A DNA stretch of 64,000 nt. Origin: CAADGU01 sp035444285 (GTDB lineage Bacteria; Chloroflexota; Anaerolineae; Promineifilales; Promineifilaceae). The notes beneath the pieces were generated by a model. That model made no database searches. It was not told the DNA's origin and saw only the letters and a list, made by a program, of their open reading frames with translations. Positions 33,924 through 42,232 of this stretch are shown here, piece by piece. Within the stretch, counting starts at the first letter, position 1, and each line of letters starts with the position of its first letter. The stretch covers positions 62,001 to 126,000 of the forward strand of contig DAOMOK010000009.1 in the NCBI GenBank assembly GCA_035444285.1, given 5' to 3'. A program made the translations under genes and the position numbers.

Positions 33924-34889
33924 GGCCAGTGACAATTGTTGTTCAGGAGTGAAAAGTTCGGTTAATTTTGGCACGGCCGTCTGGCTCATTTCATAAAACG
34001 CTGGCACACGCTCTAATCCAATGCCCTTATAACCAACCGCTTCACACGCGGCAATGGTCGAACCAGAACCCATAAACGGGTCAACTACCATTCCCTTGCC
34101 TAAGGGGAGCGCCGCATAGACCATCTGACGCAAAAATGACTGTGGTTTCAGGCTGGGGTGATCGGCGATGTCCCGTTCTCGGCGTGAGGTGCGTTCACTT
34201 TCAATGACATCGGCAAAAGGCATACCATCCGGCTTGCGGCGCAAGCCGCCGGTTTCATAGGTCCGTAGACAATCGCTCACTGTCATCCCCTGGAGAAGCG
34301 GTTTACGAAAAATGCCCCAGGGTTCATAACAACCTCTAGGCAGGGTACAGACATCGGGGAATTCTTGTTCAGCATTTTTGGGTCTGTCGCCGCCACGCAA
34401 TGTTCGCACCAACCGGACAATTTGTCCGCGATATTCAAACCCGGCGTTAGCAACGGCCGTAAAAACAAGTTGCGCCAGGAATGTGTTGGAAGCCAACAGC
34501 AGATGCCCGCCAGGACGCATTACACGCAAAGCCAAGACCGCCCACTCATAAAAATAGTGTTGTACGTTCTCCCTTTCCTCTGGATTGAGAGCTGTAAATC
34601 GGGGCAGCGGGGCGCGTGTATGTCCATCAAATGAAGGAGGTATACGCCAGATACCACCATTGCCATTTATTCTTTTCTCCAGTTGGTCCGGTTCATATTC
34701 TTTGACGCCATATGGTGGATCGGTAACAATGGCATGAATCGTTTCCGGCAGGATTTGTCTCATCCATTGGAAACAATCTGCATGAAGCAGCAAGGAATGA
34801 CCGGCAAAGGTATGATCATAATTCAGGGCAAACGAAGTCAGGTCGTATTGTGCGTTCATGGTCTGCTGTTTTCCAGGCTCTGTTGACAT
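33915..34889 (-). CDS. Beta-class DNA methyltransferase (N6-adenine or N4-cytosine)
   Basis: 324 residues. Motif IV TDPPYGVKEY comes near the N-terminus, and the AdoMet motif DPFMGSGSTIAACEAVG near the C-terminus, so order IV-target-I marks the beta class. DPPY is usual for adenine N6 methylation, although N4-cytosine enzymes with this motif exist. Between them is a target-recognition region (about 60-230). It overlaps the nuclease gene tail to tail, and the two likely form one restriction-modification pair. The recognition sequence cannot be deduced. Confidence 0.85.
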   Translation of the reverse strand: MSTEPGKQQTMNAQYDLTSFALNYDHTFAGHSLLLHADCFQWMRQILPETIHAIVTDPPYGVKEYEPDQLEKRINGNGGIWRIPPSFDGHTRAPLPRFTALNPEERENVQHYFYEWAVLALRVMRPGGHLLLASNTFLAQLVFTAVANAGFEYRGQIVRLVRTLRGGDRPKNAEQEFPDVCTLPRGCYEPWGIFRKPLLQGMTVSDCLRTYETGGLRRKPDGMPFADVIESERTSRRERDIADHPSLKPQSFLRQMVYAALPLGKGMVVDPFMGSGSTIAACEAVGYKGIGLERVPAFYEMSQTAVPKLTELFTPEQQLSLALF

Positions 34890-34901
34890 TTCTCGCCTTA
34901 C

Positions 34902-35014
34902 CCTGGGAATGGAATTCCCAGGCTGTTATCACAAGTGCGCTGAAGCGCACTGAGGGTTGCTCTTCCCAGTCTGCTTTAGCAGACTTTGCCTAGCAGACGC
35001 CGAATTCCATTCGG
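34902..35014. repeat. Array of four small-loop hairpins
   Basis: Four perfect palindromes follow each other: CCTGGGAAT/ATTCCCAGG (34902-34922), AGTGCGCT/AGCGCACT (34934-34951), AGTCTGCT/AGCAGACT (34968-34985) and CCGAAT/ATTCGG (35000-35014). Loops are only 2-3 nt. They fill the gap between the methyltransferase start and the antitoxin end. Such packed palindromes could be operators, a structured RNA or a recombination site; the 34890-35054 gap holds no gene. Confidence 0.6.
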
Positions 35015-35054
35015 TGGCCTATGGGCAAACAAGCCAATGTCAACACGCCCTAGC

Positions 35055-35315
35055 TTATGATGCGCCGTTATCAGTTGCCGACCCAACGGCCGTGCCCAAA
35101 TGATACGCCGGCGCCAATTCCCGTACCAGGTGGCTCATTTTGTTTTGTTCCGCCTGGTCGGCCAGAATTTGCTCAAAATCACTCAAACTGAGTATGATGG
35201 CCTGGGCTTCGTTATGCCGTTGGATGACGTACCGGGTGCGGTTTTGCAGCACGTCATTCAAAATGCGGCCAAAATTGTTTTGGGCTTCGGTTGAGGCAAT
35301 CGTTTTAGTTTCCAT
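35055..35315 (-). CDS. Phd/YefM-type antitoxin, no toxin partner adjacent
   Basis: 86 residues with the Phd/YefM fold: IASTEAQNNFGRILNDVLQN, then RYVIQRHNEAQAIILSLSDFEQI. These antitoxins bind DNA as dimers and neutralise a cognate toxin through their C-terminus. Neither neighbour encodes a recognisable RelE, Doc or PIN toxin, so this appears orphaned or acts only as a regulator of the helicase gene, which begins 53 bp away on the opposite strand. Start ATG 35315; a TTG two codons earlier is less likely. Confidence 0.8.
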   Translation of the reverse strand: METKTIASTEAQNNFGRILNDVLQNRTRYVIQRHNEAQAIILSLSDFEQILADQAEQNKMSHLVRELAPAYHLGTAVGSATDNGAS

Positions 35316-35367
35316 AGGCAAAATTCCAGAGTTTAGCTAATTTAGCTAAGATTTTACAGAACGTAGC

Positions 35368-37410
35368 ATGAACAGTCAAACGAGTGAGAGCGTAAGCCAG
35401 CAAGAGGTGAAGGTGCGAATTCCGCATACGTGGCCGCTCTTTTTTGCCCGCCACGGCCGTTTCACTCCCGTGCAACACCAGGGCATTCCCCCTATCCTGG
35501 ACGGCCGTGACACCCTCATCATCGCCGCCACCGCCTCCGGAAAAACCGAAGCCGTCCTGGCCCCTCTCCTTGAACGCCTCTGGCCCACTCTCTCAATCTC
35601 CCAATCTCTAATCTCCATCCTCTACCTGTGCCCCACCCGCGCCCTGGTGCGCGATTTGTATGAGCGGTTACAGCCGGTATTGGCAGACACGGCCGTGACC
35701 ATTGGCATGAAAACCGGCGACGTGACCCTGCCCCAACCATTGCCCGCCATACTCATCACCACCCCAGAGTCCACCGATTCCCTGCTCACCCGCGCGCCTA
35801 AAACAGTTGCCAGCCTGCAAGCCATCGTCCTTGATGAAATTCACCTGTTTGACAACACCCCCCGCGGCGACCACATCCGCTGCTTGCTGCCGCGCATCGA
35901 GCGTATTCGCCAATTTGCGCAGCCTGAGGTGGCCCCGGTGCAGCGGGTGGCCCTCTCCGCCACCGTGCCAGACCCGGCCGGTGTGGCGGCCCGTTACCTG
36001 CATGATGGCGTGATTGTGCAGGTTCCCGGTGGGCGACCCATTGAAGCAGAGATACGGCCGTTATACTCCCTGGTCGAACTGGTAGACGCACTCAGCCAAC
36101 GGCCGTCCTACAAATCCCTCGTCTTCTGCAATTCTCGCGCCGAAGTGGAGCAAACGGCCGTCACCCTGCGCCAACAACTGCCTCACCACGCCGACATTTT
36201 TGTCCATTACAGCAACCTGTCCGCGGCCGTGCGCCGCGATGTGGAAGAGCGGTTTGCAGCGGCAGCCACGGCCGTGTGCGTCTGCACCTCCACCCTGGAA
36301 CTGGGTATAGACATCGGCAGCATAGATGATGTGGTGCTGTTAGGTGCGCCGCCCGACCTCAACTCCTTTATGCAGCGGGCCGGGCGCGGCAGCCGCCGCG
36401 CCTCCCACACCCAGGTTTTGTGTATGCCCCATTCCCCCGGCGAATGGGCGCGGTTTGAAGCGTTATTGCAGGTAGCGCATGACCCTCACCCCATCACCTT
36501 GTCACCCCTTCACCCCTTCACCTTCCGCCCCTCCGTCCTCATCCAACAAACGTTCAGCCTGATCAAACAAAGTCCCACCGGCAGTGTGCGTCTGGCCGAT
36601 CTGCGACGCATTGCGCCGCCAGAAGTGACGGACGAGGCTATCCGCAAAATTCTAGGGCAGTTGACCTTTGCCCGTTATCTGCAAACGGGGCGATTAGGTG
36701 AGTGGAAACCGGATGTCAAGTTGCAGGAATTGCTGGATCAGCACGAGATTTACAGCAACATTGGCGCGGAGGTGGAACGCATCACGGCCGTAGACGCCCA
36801 CACCGGCCAGACCATCGCCCACACCGACCGCAGCTACCCGCCCGGAACCGTCCTTTTGTACGGTGGCAAACCAATGCGCGTGGCCTGGCTGGAAAAGTAT
36901 CGCTTTGGCCTGCTGCCCGCCCCTGGCACGGCCGTAGATGACATTTTGCGATTCTCTACCACTTATGCCCCCATTCCTCACCAAATTACCCAGGCCGTCG
37001 CCCGCTCGTTAGCCATCCCGCCGCGCCAGATGGTCTGGCTGCCGGAAGAACCGGGCGGCTTTTTGTTTCATTTTTGGGGCACAATCTGGGGGGAATTGCT
37101 CACGGCCGTGCTCATCGCCCAGAGCATCTCCGCCGAATCCATCAACGAATACTGCCTCTACGTTCGTCAACGCCTCGATCAACTGCCCCCTCTAGCTGAA
37201 AAATTGCTGCAAAAAGTAGCCCGCGAACTGGCCGTCACCTTTGCCAACCGGCTAGAAATGGGGCGCTTTCATCGGCTGCTCCCGGCCGACATCGCCACCG
37301 CCGCCACCCTCCACCAACTGAATCTGCCACAGTTTCAGACCCATTACCGCGCCGCCAATATCGGGACGATGCCCCATATTTTAGAAAAGTTGGATTTGCT
37401 GGCGCAGTAG
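35368..37410 (+). CDS. Lhr-like superfamily 2 helicase
   Basis: 680 residues. The motifs are complete: Q-motif TPVQHQGIPPIL, Walker A ATASGKT (54-60), DEIH (156-159), SATVPDP, STLELGIDIG and QRAGRGSRR. The C-terminal 300 residues follow the Lhr core pattern of a winged-helix and a beta-rich domain (YIPP-like segments such as YPPGTVLLYGGKPMRVAWLE). BREX type 2 and Shango both use helicases of this kind. Short repeat words are embedded in frame near residues 74-84 (SISQSLISIL) and 375-390 (TLSPLHPFTF). It probably acts with the two ATPases at 30573 and 31863. Confidence 0.85.
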   Translation: MNSQTSESVSQQEVKVRIPHTWPLFFARHGRFTPVQHQGIPPILDGRDTLIIAATASGKTEAVLAPLLERLWPTLSISQSLISILYLCPTRALVRDLYERLQPVLADTAVTIGMKTGDVTLPQPLPAILITTPESTDSLLTRAPKTVASLQAIVLDEIHLFDNTPRGDHIRCLLPRIERIRQFAQPEVAPVQRVALSATVPDPAGVAARYLHDGVIVQVPGGRPIEAEIRPLYSLVELVDALSQRPSYKSLVFCNSRAEVEQTAVTLRQQLPHHADIFVHYSNLSAAVRRDVEERFAAAATAVCVCTSTLELGIDIGSIDDVVLLGAPPDLNSFMQRAGRGSRRASHTQVLCMPHSPGEWARFEALLQVAHDPHPITLSPLHPFTFRPSVLIQQTFSLIKQSPTGSVRLADLRRIAPPEVTDEAIRKILGQLTFARYLQTGRLGEWKPDVKLQELLDQHEIYSNIGAEVERITAVDAHTGQTIAHTDRSYPPGTVLLYGGKPMRVAWLEKYRFGLLPAPGTAVDDILRFSTTYAPIPHQITQAVARSLAIPPRQMVWLPEEPGGFLFHFWGTIWGELLTAVLIAQSISAESINEYCLYVRQRLDQLPPLAEKLLQKVARELAVTFANRLEMGRFHRLLPADIATAATLHQLNLPQFQTHYRAANIGTMPHILEKLDLLAQ

Positions 37411-37417
37411 AGTTTTC

Positions 37418-37466
37418 GGAGTCGAGGCTTTAGCCGGTGGTCACTTACGGCTAAAGCCTCGACTCC
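37418..37466. terminator. 19-bp hairpin, GGCTTTAGCC family
   Basis: Arms 37418-37436 and 37448-37466 with an 11-nt loop between the convergent helicase and YigZ genes. It shares the core CGAGGCTTTAGCC-type word with 4884-4930. Confidence 0.7.
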
Positions 37467-37471
37467 AAAAC

Positions 37472-38107
37472 CTATAACCGCTGAATCTCCACTGTTGTCT
37501 CCACAATTTCAGCCGCCAACGTCCCATGCGACAGTTCCCGCAGCGCGTCTTGAAACGCCGGAAAGTGTGTTACCCGGAATTGGGCCGTCATGGTGATGTC
37601 GGCGGTAAATTCCTCTTCCAGGACACGGCCGTCAAACTGCCCCACCAACAACCGCACCCGTTCCAGCAAGGGGTAGGGCACGGCCATCATTACCGTATGC
37701 GTGGGCACTTTTTCGGCGCGAGGCACGGCCGTCAGCACCGCTTTACCGGCATCGGTGTAAGCCCGCACCAGCCCGCCCGTGCCCAACTTTGTGCCGCCAA
37801 AATAGCGCGTCACTACCACCGCAATATCACCCAACCCGCTGCCTTGCAAGACCGCCAGCAACGGCCGTCCCGCTGTGCCCGACGGCTCGCCATCATCGCT
37901 GCAATGCGCCGTCACCGATGGCCCAAACCCCACCAGAAAAGCGGGCACATTGTGGCTGGCGTCGCTAAATTCCGCCTTGATGCGGGCAATAAACGCCTTC
38001 GCCTCGTCCACGCTGAACACGGGCACGGCCGTAGCAATAAAGCGGGAATTCTTGACCTCGATTTCCACGCGCGTCTCCGCCGCCGGAATGGGGTATGGGG
38101 TAGACAT
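37472..38107 (-). CDS. yigZ: YigZ/IMPACT-family protein
   Basis: 211 residues with the IMPACT signature: NSRFIATAVPV at the start, HCSDDGEPSGTAGRPLL and VVVTRYFGGTKLGTGGLVRA. A C-terminal ferredoxin-like domain (about 140-205) follows. Eukaryotic relatives control GCN2; the bacterial protein has an unclear role in translation or stress. Start is set at ATG 38107, since the upstream codons carry no conserved sequence. It is divergent from the glycosidase gene, with 54 bp between. Confidence 0.88.
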   Translation of the reverse strand: MSTPYPIPAAETRVEIEVKNSRFIATAVPVFSVDEAKAFIARIKAEFSDASHNVPAFLVGFGPSVTAHCSDDGEPSGTAGRPLLAVLQGSGLGDIAVVVTRYFGGTKLGTGGLVRAYTDAGKAVLTAVPRAEKVPTHTVMMAVPYPLLERVRLLVGQFDGRVLEEEFTADITMTAQFRVTHFPAFQDALRELSHGTLAAEIVETTVEIQRL

Positions 38108-38161
38108 GAGGGAATTGTAACGGCCGTTGCGCCCCCTTGCCACCTGCCCTAGAATCGCTCC

Positions 38162-39466
38162 ATGCGCTGCCGCCTGCCCCTACTTCTGCTCTGCCTGCTC
38201 CTATTTGCCTGCCGCCAACCCGATGCGGCGACGCCAGTGGCCCCAAACGAACAGTGGCAAAGTGATATGGTCACAACTTCCCCGCCTGCCACCCCTCCAC
38301 CCCCTCACCCCCTCACCTCCTCACCCCCTCACCTGCTCACCCCCACACCTGCTCCCTCCCCTTCACCTGCTCACCCCTTCACCCCCTCACCTGCTCCCTC
38401 CCCCACGCCGTCATTCCCTGCCTACACCGGCCCACCGCTGCGCCGTCATTTGATTGGCATTCAGGTACACCTGATGGATCGCGATCAGGATGAGATATTT
38501 TCACACCTGGCAGCCTTAGGTGTGGGGTGGGTGAAAGTTCAGGTGTCGTGGAAATTGTATGAGCCAGAACCAGGCCAGCTTCACCAGGGGCGTTTTGCTG
38601 AACTGGACGCTTTTGTGAATCGGGCGAATGCTCTGGGCTTGCAAGTCCTGCTCGGCGTGAGCAAAGCGCCGGAATGGAGCCGCCCTACCACGGAGATGGA
38701 TGGTCCACCATCTGACTTTGCCCTGTATGAACGATTCATGCACACGCTGGCGGCGCGTTACCAGGGACGGGTGGCGGCTTATGAATTATGGAACGAGCCG
38801 AATTTGCAGCGGGAATGGAACGGCTTTCCATTGGGCGGAGCAGCGTTTGTAGAATTGTTGCAAGCAGGCGCAGCAGGCGCGAGCGCCGCCGACCCGGACG
38901 CCATGCTGATTGCCGGTGCGCCGGCGGTGACAGGGATCAATGATCGCGTCACGGCCGTAGATGACCGCCTCTTTCTCCAGGAAATGCTCCAGGCCGGCGT
39001 GGCTGATCTGGTGGACGCCATCGGTATACACCCGTATGGCTATGGTAATCCGCCGGACAGTACGGCCGTACAGCCATCCCTCCTTACGCACAGCCACAAC
39101 AACCACCCCAGCTTCTTCTTCGCCGATACCCTGTCTGATTACCGCCGCCTTTTGGCTGAAAGCGGAGCCGATTTGCCCTTGTGGGTGACCGAGTTTGGCT
39201 GGGGCAGCTTTGAAAACGTCGCGATGGCGCCTCCCGACGAAGCCACGTTCATGGCCGATGTCAACGAATGGCAACAGGCTGTTTACACCCTGCGGGCGTT
39301 TGAAATGGGTCAAACAGGGGCGCGGATTGGCCCCATGATTTTATGGAACCTCAACTTTGGCCCCCTGTTGGGAACTGAATTTCCCGAATCCGGCTACAGC
39401 TTGCTGCGCCCGGATGGTACAAAAAGGCCACTCTATTTTTCCCTCGCCGCCGCCCCAAAAGGGTGA
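38162..39466 (+). CDS. Secreted lipoprotein glycoside hydrolase (clan A, GH5/GH39-like)
   Basis: 434 residues. A lipoprotein signal ends in LLFAC with Cys17 as the lipidated residue. A proline-, serine- and histidine-rich linker (about 35-85) is encoded by the CACCCCCTCACC repeat. The TIM barrel then carries AYELWNEPN (acid/base) and WVTEFGWG (nucleophile), spaced as in retaining clan A enzymes. It is probably anchored outside the membrane and cuts a polysaccharide; the substrate is unknown. Confidence 0.85.
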   Translation: MRCRLPLLLLCLLLFACRQPDAATPVAPNEQWQSDMVTTSPPATPPPPHPLTSSPPHLLTPTPAPSPSPAHPFTPSPAPSPTPSFPAYTGPPLRRHLIGIQVHLMDRDQDEIFSHLAALGVGWVKVQVSWKLYEPEPGQLHQGRFAELDAFVNRANALGLQVLLGVSKAPEWSRPTTEMDGPPSDFALYERFMHTLAARYQGRVAAYELWNEPNLQREWNGFPLGGAAFVELLQAGAAGASAADPDAMLIAGAPAVTGINDRVTAVDDRLFLQEMLQAGVADLVDAIGIHPYGYGNPPDSTAVQPSLLTHSHNNHPSFFFADTLSDYRRLLAESGADLPLWVTEFGWGSFENVAMAPPDEATFMADVNEWQQAVYTLRAFEMGQTGARIGPMILWNLNFGPLLGTEFPESGYSLLRPDGTKRPLYFSLAAAPKG

Positions 39467-39477
39467 GAACGTTGTAT

Positions 39478-39524
39478 TGTAGAGACGTTGCAATGCAACG
39501 TCTCTACATTGCAACGTCTCTACA
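39478..39524. repeat. Palindrome and direct copy of TGCAACGTCTCTACA before the patatin gene
   Basis: TGTAGAGACGTTGCA, one base, and its complement (39478-39508), followed directly by a third copy of the right arm (39510-39524). It lies between the stop of the glycosidase and the ATG of the patatin gene 3 bp away. Another short-repeat word family, or an operator. Confidence 0.65.
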
Positions 39525-39527
39525 ATT

Positions 39528-40442
39528 ATGGACAACCGTTGGCAATCTCTCCCCAAACCCATCGCCTTTGTCTTCTCCGCCGGGGCGGGTTCGGGCGCGG
39601 TACAGGTGGGCATGTTGCGAGCTTTGCACGAAGCCGGTTTGCAGCCAGACCTGATCGTGGGCGCGTCGGTGGGGGCGCTCAATGGGGCGGTCATTGCCTG
39701 TTGGGGGATGGAAGATGGGGTACGCAGCCTGACGGCCGTGTGGCCCTACATCACCCGCGACGCCATTTTCCCCGGCGGCAAAATTGACCAGGCGCGCCAC
39801 TTCCTCAGCAACCGTACCAGCATCTTCCCCAACCACAACCTGATTGACCTGGGTGTGCGCACCCTGCCCACCCGCCAGTTTGAAGCCCTCGCCATCCCCT
39901 TTGGCGCTATCGCCACCGAAGTAATGACCTATCATGGCGCCCTCTTCACCAAAGGGGATTTGTACCAGGCGTTGTTAGCCAGCACCGCCATCCCCGGCAT
40001 CTTCCCACCCGTAGAAATTCGCGGCAAGTTGTATGTGGACGGGGCGCTGACCGCCTATGTGCCCATGAGCGCGGCCATACAAATGGGCGCCGCCTCGCTG
40101 GTAGTGCTGGATGTGGGCGACGCCTGCCAGCGCACCGCCCCGCCGCGCCATGTGGCCGAAATGGTCACCTGGGCGCTGCACGCCGCCCTGCGCCAGCGGG
40201 CGCTGGTAGAAGCGCCCGCCATCGCCGAACAGCTACCCGTCCTCTACCTGCCGTCGCCCTGCTCCGTTTCCAAAGGGCTGCTGGATTTCTCCAATATCCC
40301 GGCGCGTATTCAGGAATCATATGAGCTGACCAAAGCATTTCTGGATTATGCCCCCTTGCCCCAAGCCGGCACGATCGTCGGCGGCCCCCACCACCACACC
40401 GACCTGGACTCACCGGGTCTGGTACACCTGGCGGAGGCGTAA
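39528..40442 (+). CDS. Patatin-like phospholipase
   Basis: 304 residues of the bacterial patatin type: oxyanion loop SAGAGSGAVQVG (about 16-27), nucleophile elbow GASVGA with the catalytic Ser near residue 47, and the dyad aspartate in YVDGALTAYVP. The reaction is hydrolysis of acyl esters of lipids. No signal peptide, so action is at the inner membrane or in the cytoplasm. The start lies directly after a palindromic repeat and has no ribosome-binding site of its own, so expression may depend on that structure. Confidence 0.88.
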   Translation: MDNRWQSLPKPIAFVFSAGAGSGAVQVGMLRALHEAGLQPDLIVGASVGALNGAVIACWGMEDGVRSLTAVWPYITRDAIFPGGKIDQARHFLSNRTSIFPNHNLIDLGVRTLPTRQFEALAIPFGAIATEVMTYHGALFTKGDLYQALLASTAIPGIFPPVEIRGKLYVDGALTAYVPMSAAIQMGAASLVVLDVGDACQRTAPPRHVAEMVTWALHAALRQRALVEAPAIAEQLPVLYLPSPCSVSKGLLDFSNIPARIQESYELTKAFLDYAPLPQAGTIVGGPHHHTDLDSPGLVHLAEA

Positions 40443-40888
40443 AACAAGAGCCTGTATCACCGCCAGAAATCTGTCAGAACTATTGAAAGATTACTCTTTT
40501 ATCTTCTGTTTCAGAGTCAAAGTTCATACCTTTTCTACAAAGTTTGAAGGGTTTTTGACAGCACCGTTTTTGTACGGTTACCATTTGGAAATAGCTTCTT
40601 TGATCAGTTGCCAGCATTTCTCTTAGTGTATGTGGCACAAAATATCAGCGGATAACAGGCGATGACTTGTTATTAAGCCTAATGTTTTAGACGGGTAGTT
40701 TAAGGCTGCCAGCAGCCATTAAACGCCTGGAGGAGAGAATCATTTATGAAATGAGTTGTATTGGATTTCGCTGAAGAATAAAAATGTGTATTGGTAAAAA
40801 TTGATGCGTGACTTTCACCGACAACCAACCTTTTAAGTGATGTGTAAGTCGCAAACTCAGAAAAACATACAAAAAAGGATGTAAAAAA
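40443..40888 (+). promoter_or_regulatory. Long AT-rich leader of the first WCSPGYWR-motif gene
   Basis: 446 bp without a supportable gene. From about 40650 it resembles the leader of the second gene of the pair: a hairpin at about 40660-40684 (ATAACA/TGTTAT stem), GTTTAA-GGCTG stem-loop, two copies of TGTATTGG (40757, 40787), GTGACTT (40808) and AGTCGCAAAC. A purine-rich GGAGGAG (40729-40735) precedes ATG AAA TGA at 40746, a minimal start-stop frame. A regulatory RNA or a multi-site operator is the likely reading. Confidence 0.5.
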
Positions 40889-41626
40889 ATGAACGCGAAA
40901 AAGTATACATGGATTGTTGTATTGGTTTTACTTCTTGTTAGTGTAACGGCTGCCCTGGCAGCCACCCCCAGCAGCCCCACCTCCAATGGCGGCGTCACCC
41001 CTTATATTGTTGATAACCCCGGCCCAGGCGGCAACGTAACCTGCGACATGGTAGGCGACTTTGAATTCAGCACTGCCCGAATCAACTACAACGATGGCCT
41101 GTTTGATGCTGACTTCCCCGCTGGGCTGAACGTGACAACAGATGGCACCTATGTGACCTGGAACTCCTCCTTCGGCATCGGCGCTGTCATTGTCAAAGGT
41201 AGCAATGCTGCCAACATTTACGAATATAACCCACAGGCTTATGGCGATTCTGGGTTGGCTTCCCCGCCCAACGCCAGCGGCAACCCGGCCGGCCTCAGCA
41301 ACATCACCTTCTGCTGGAATCCGGAACCGCCGCCGTCTCAATGGTGCTCGCCCGGCTACTGGCGTCAAGAGCATCACCTGGATTCCTGGGCCGCCACCGG
41401 CATCAGCCCTGATGAATTGTACAGCACCTACTTTGGCGCCATTACCGTGACCGGCAAAGGTGTAAAAGACGGCGCGTCCGCCAACCCGACGCTGTGGCAG
41501 GTGCTACAGTCGCCGCAATGGTATGGTGGTGATGCTTTCAATAAAGTGGGGGATCTGCTCAGCAACGCCCACCCCGACGTGAACTTTGGTGGTGAGCGTG
41601 TAGAAAACAGCTGCCCCCTGAATTAG
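40889..41626 (+). CDS. Secreted protein with a WCSPGYWR-motif domain (first paralogue)
   Basis: 245 residues. A signal peptide (MNAKKYTWIVVLVLLLVSVT, predicted cut after AALA) leads to a beta-rich middle part. The C-terminal domain starts QWCSPGYWRQEHHLDSW and ends ERVENSCPLN. The second paralogue has AWCSPGYWRN and ends EEACPIDN, so the two share a Cys-x-Pro motif and a late Cys that may form disulfides. ATG follows AAAAAAGGATG. No function is known to me; it appears to be an abundant surface protein, since it carries its own strong terminator. Confidence 0.7.
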   Translation: MNAKKYTWIVVLVLLLVSVTAALAATPSSPTSNGGVTPYIVDNPGPGGNVTCDMVGDFEFSTARINYNDGLFDADFPAGLNVTTDGTYVTWNSSFGIGAVIVKGSNAANIYEYNPQAYGDSGLASPPNASGNPAGLSNITFCWNPEPPPSQWCSPGYWRQEHHLDSWAATGISPDELYSTYFGAITVTGKGVKDGASANPTLWQVLQSPQWYGGDAFNKVGDLLSNAHPDVNFGGERVENSCPLN

Positions 41627-41682
41627 TCGCCAGTGCCAGTTTTTGGGGGTTTTCTACGACGAAAATACCCTGAACTAAATCC

Positions 41683-41725
41683 AAAACAAGACCCCTCTCT
41701 CGACATGAGAGAGGGGTCTTGTTTT
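41683..41725 (+). terminator. Strong intrinsic terminator of the first WCSPGYWR-motif gene
   Basis: 19-bp perfect arms (41683-41701, 41707-41725) with a 5-nt loop followed by T-rich sequence, 57 bp after the stop codon. This is the strongest classical terminator in the window. Confidence 0.85.
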
Positions 41726-41731
41726 GTTTTC

Positions 41732-42232
41732 AGGTGTTTGTCGGCTGCCACGCTTTTTTATTCCGTACCTCAAAAAAATCGGTTTACCCGTAAGAGCCTT
41801 TGTAAGGATATGCGGTTAGCTTCTAAGCTTAGAAGTCCGCAGTTTTTCTTTATCCTTTAGTCTATGTTCCATTTTGTATCGTAATTATTTTTGTATCGTC
41901 ATTTGTGTACCTTGTAAGGTGCCTTTGCCATCATTAACTCCATACAACCTATAGTAGCTTGAATAACAACGGTTGCGTAACAAGGGATGGCTTGTTACGC
42001 ATGTGGTTATTCGCTATACGGTCCTTCATACGGCGCCGATGAGGTGACGCCGTTAGAGGGCCATTGGAGGGATTTCAATAAGGCAAATTGTAATGGATTG
42101 TGAGATAGGTAACATTGTATTGGAAACTGTAATGTGTGACTTCGCTTGACGGCCGTGTCTCCCCAGTCTGACCGCAACCGTCCCAGTCGCAAACCTGAAC
42201 AAACAACAGATCAAGTTTTAGGAGAAAAACTA
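41732..42232 (+). promoter_or_regulatory. Long leader of the second WCSPGYWR-motif gene
   Basis: About 500 bp with no credible gene. It contains a GCGTAACAAG/CTTGTTACGC stem (about 41975-42000), a TACGGCG/CGCCGTT stem (about 42028-42056), TGTAATGG (42089), TGTATTGG (42116), GTGACTT (42136) and AGTCGCAAAC, in the same order as in the leader at 40650-40888. The stems keep pairing while the bases differ, which suggests selection on structure. Confidence 0.5.

Noticed and set aside
41633..41860. 75-codon frame after the first WCSPGYWR-motif gene
   Set aside because: It contains the strong terminator hairpin; the frame is an accident of that sequence.
40640..42232. c-di-GMP (GEMM) or another known riboswitch in the leaders of the WCSPGYWR-motif genes
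   Set aside because: The conserved GEMM core words are not present; no known class fits by eye.
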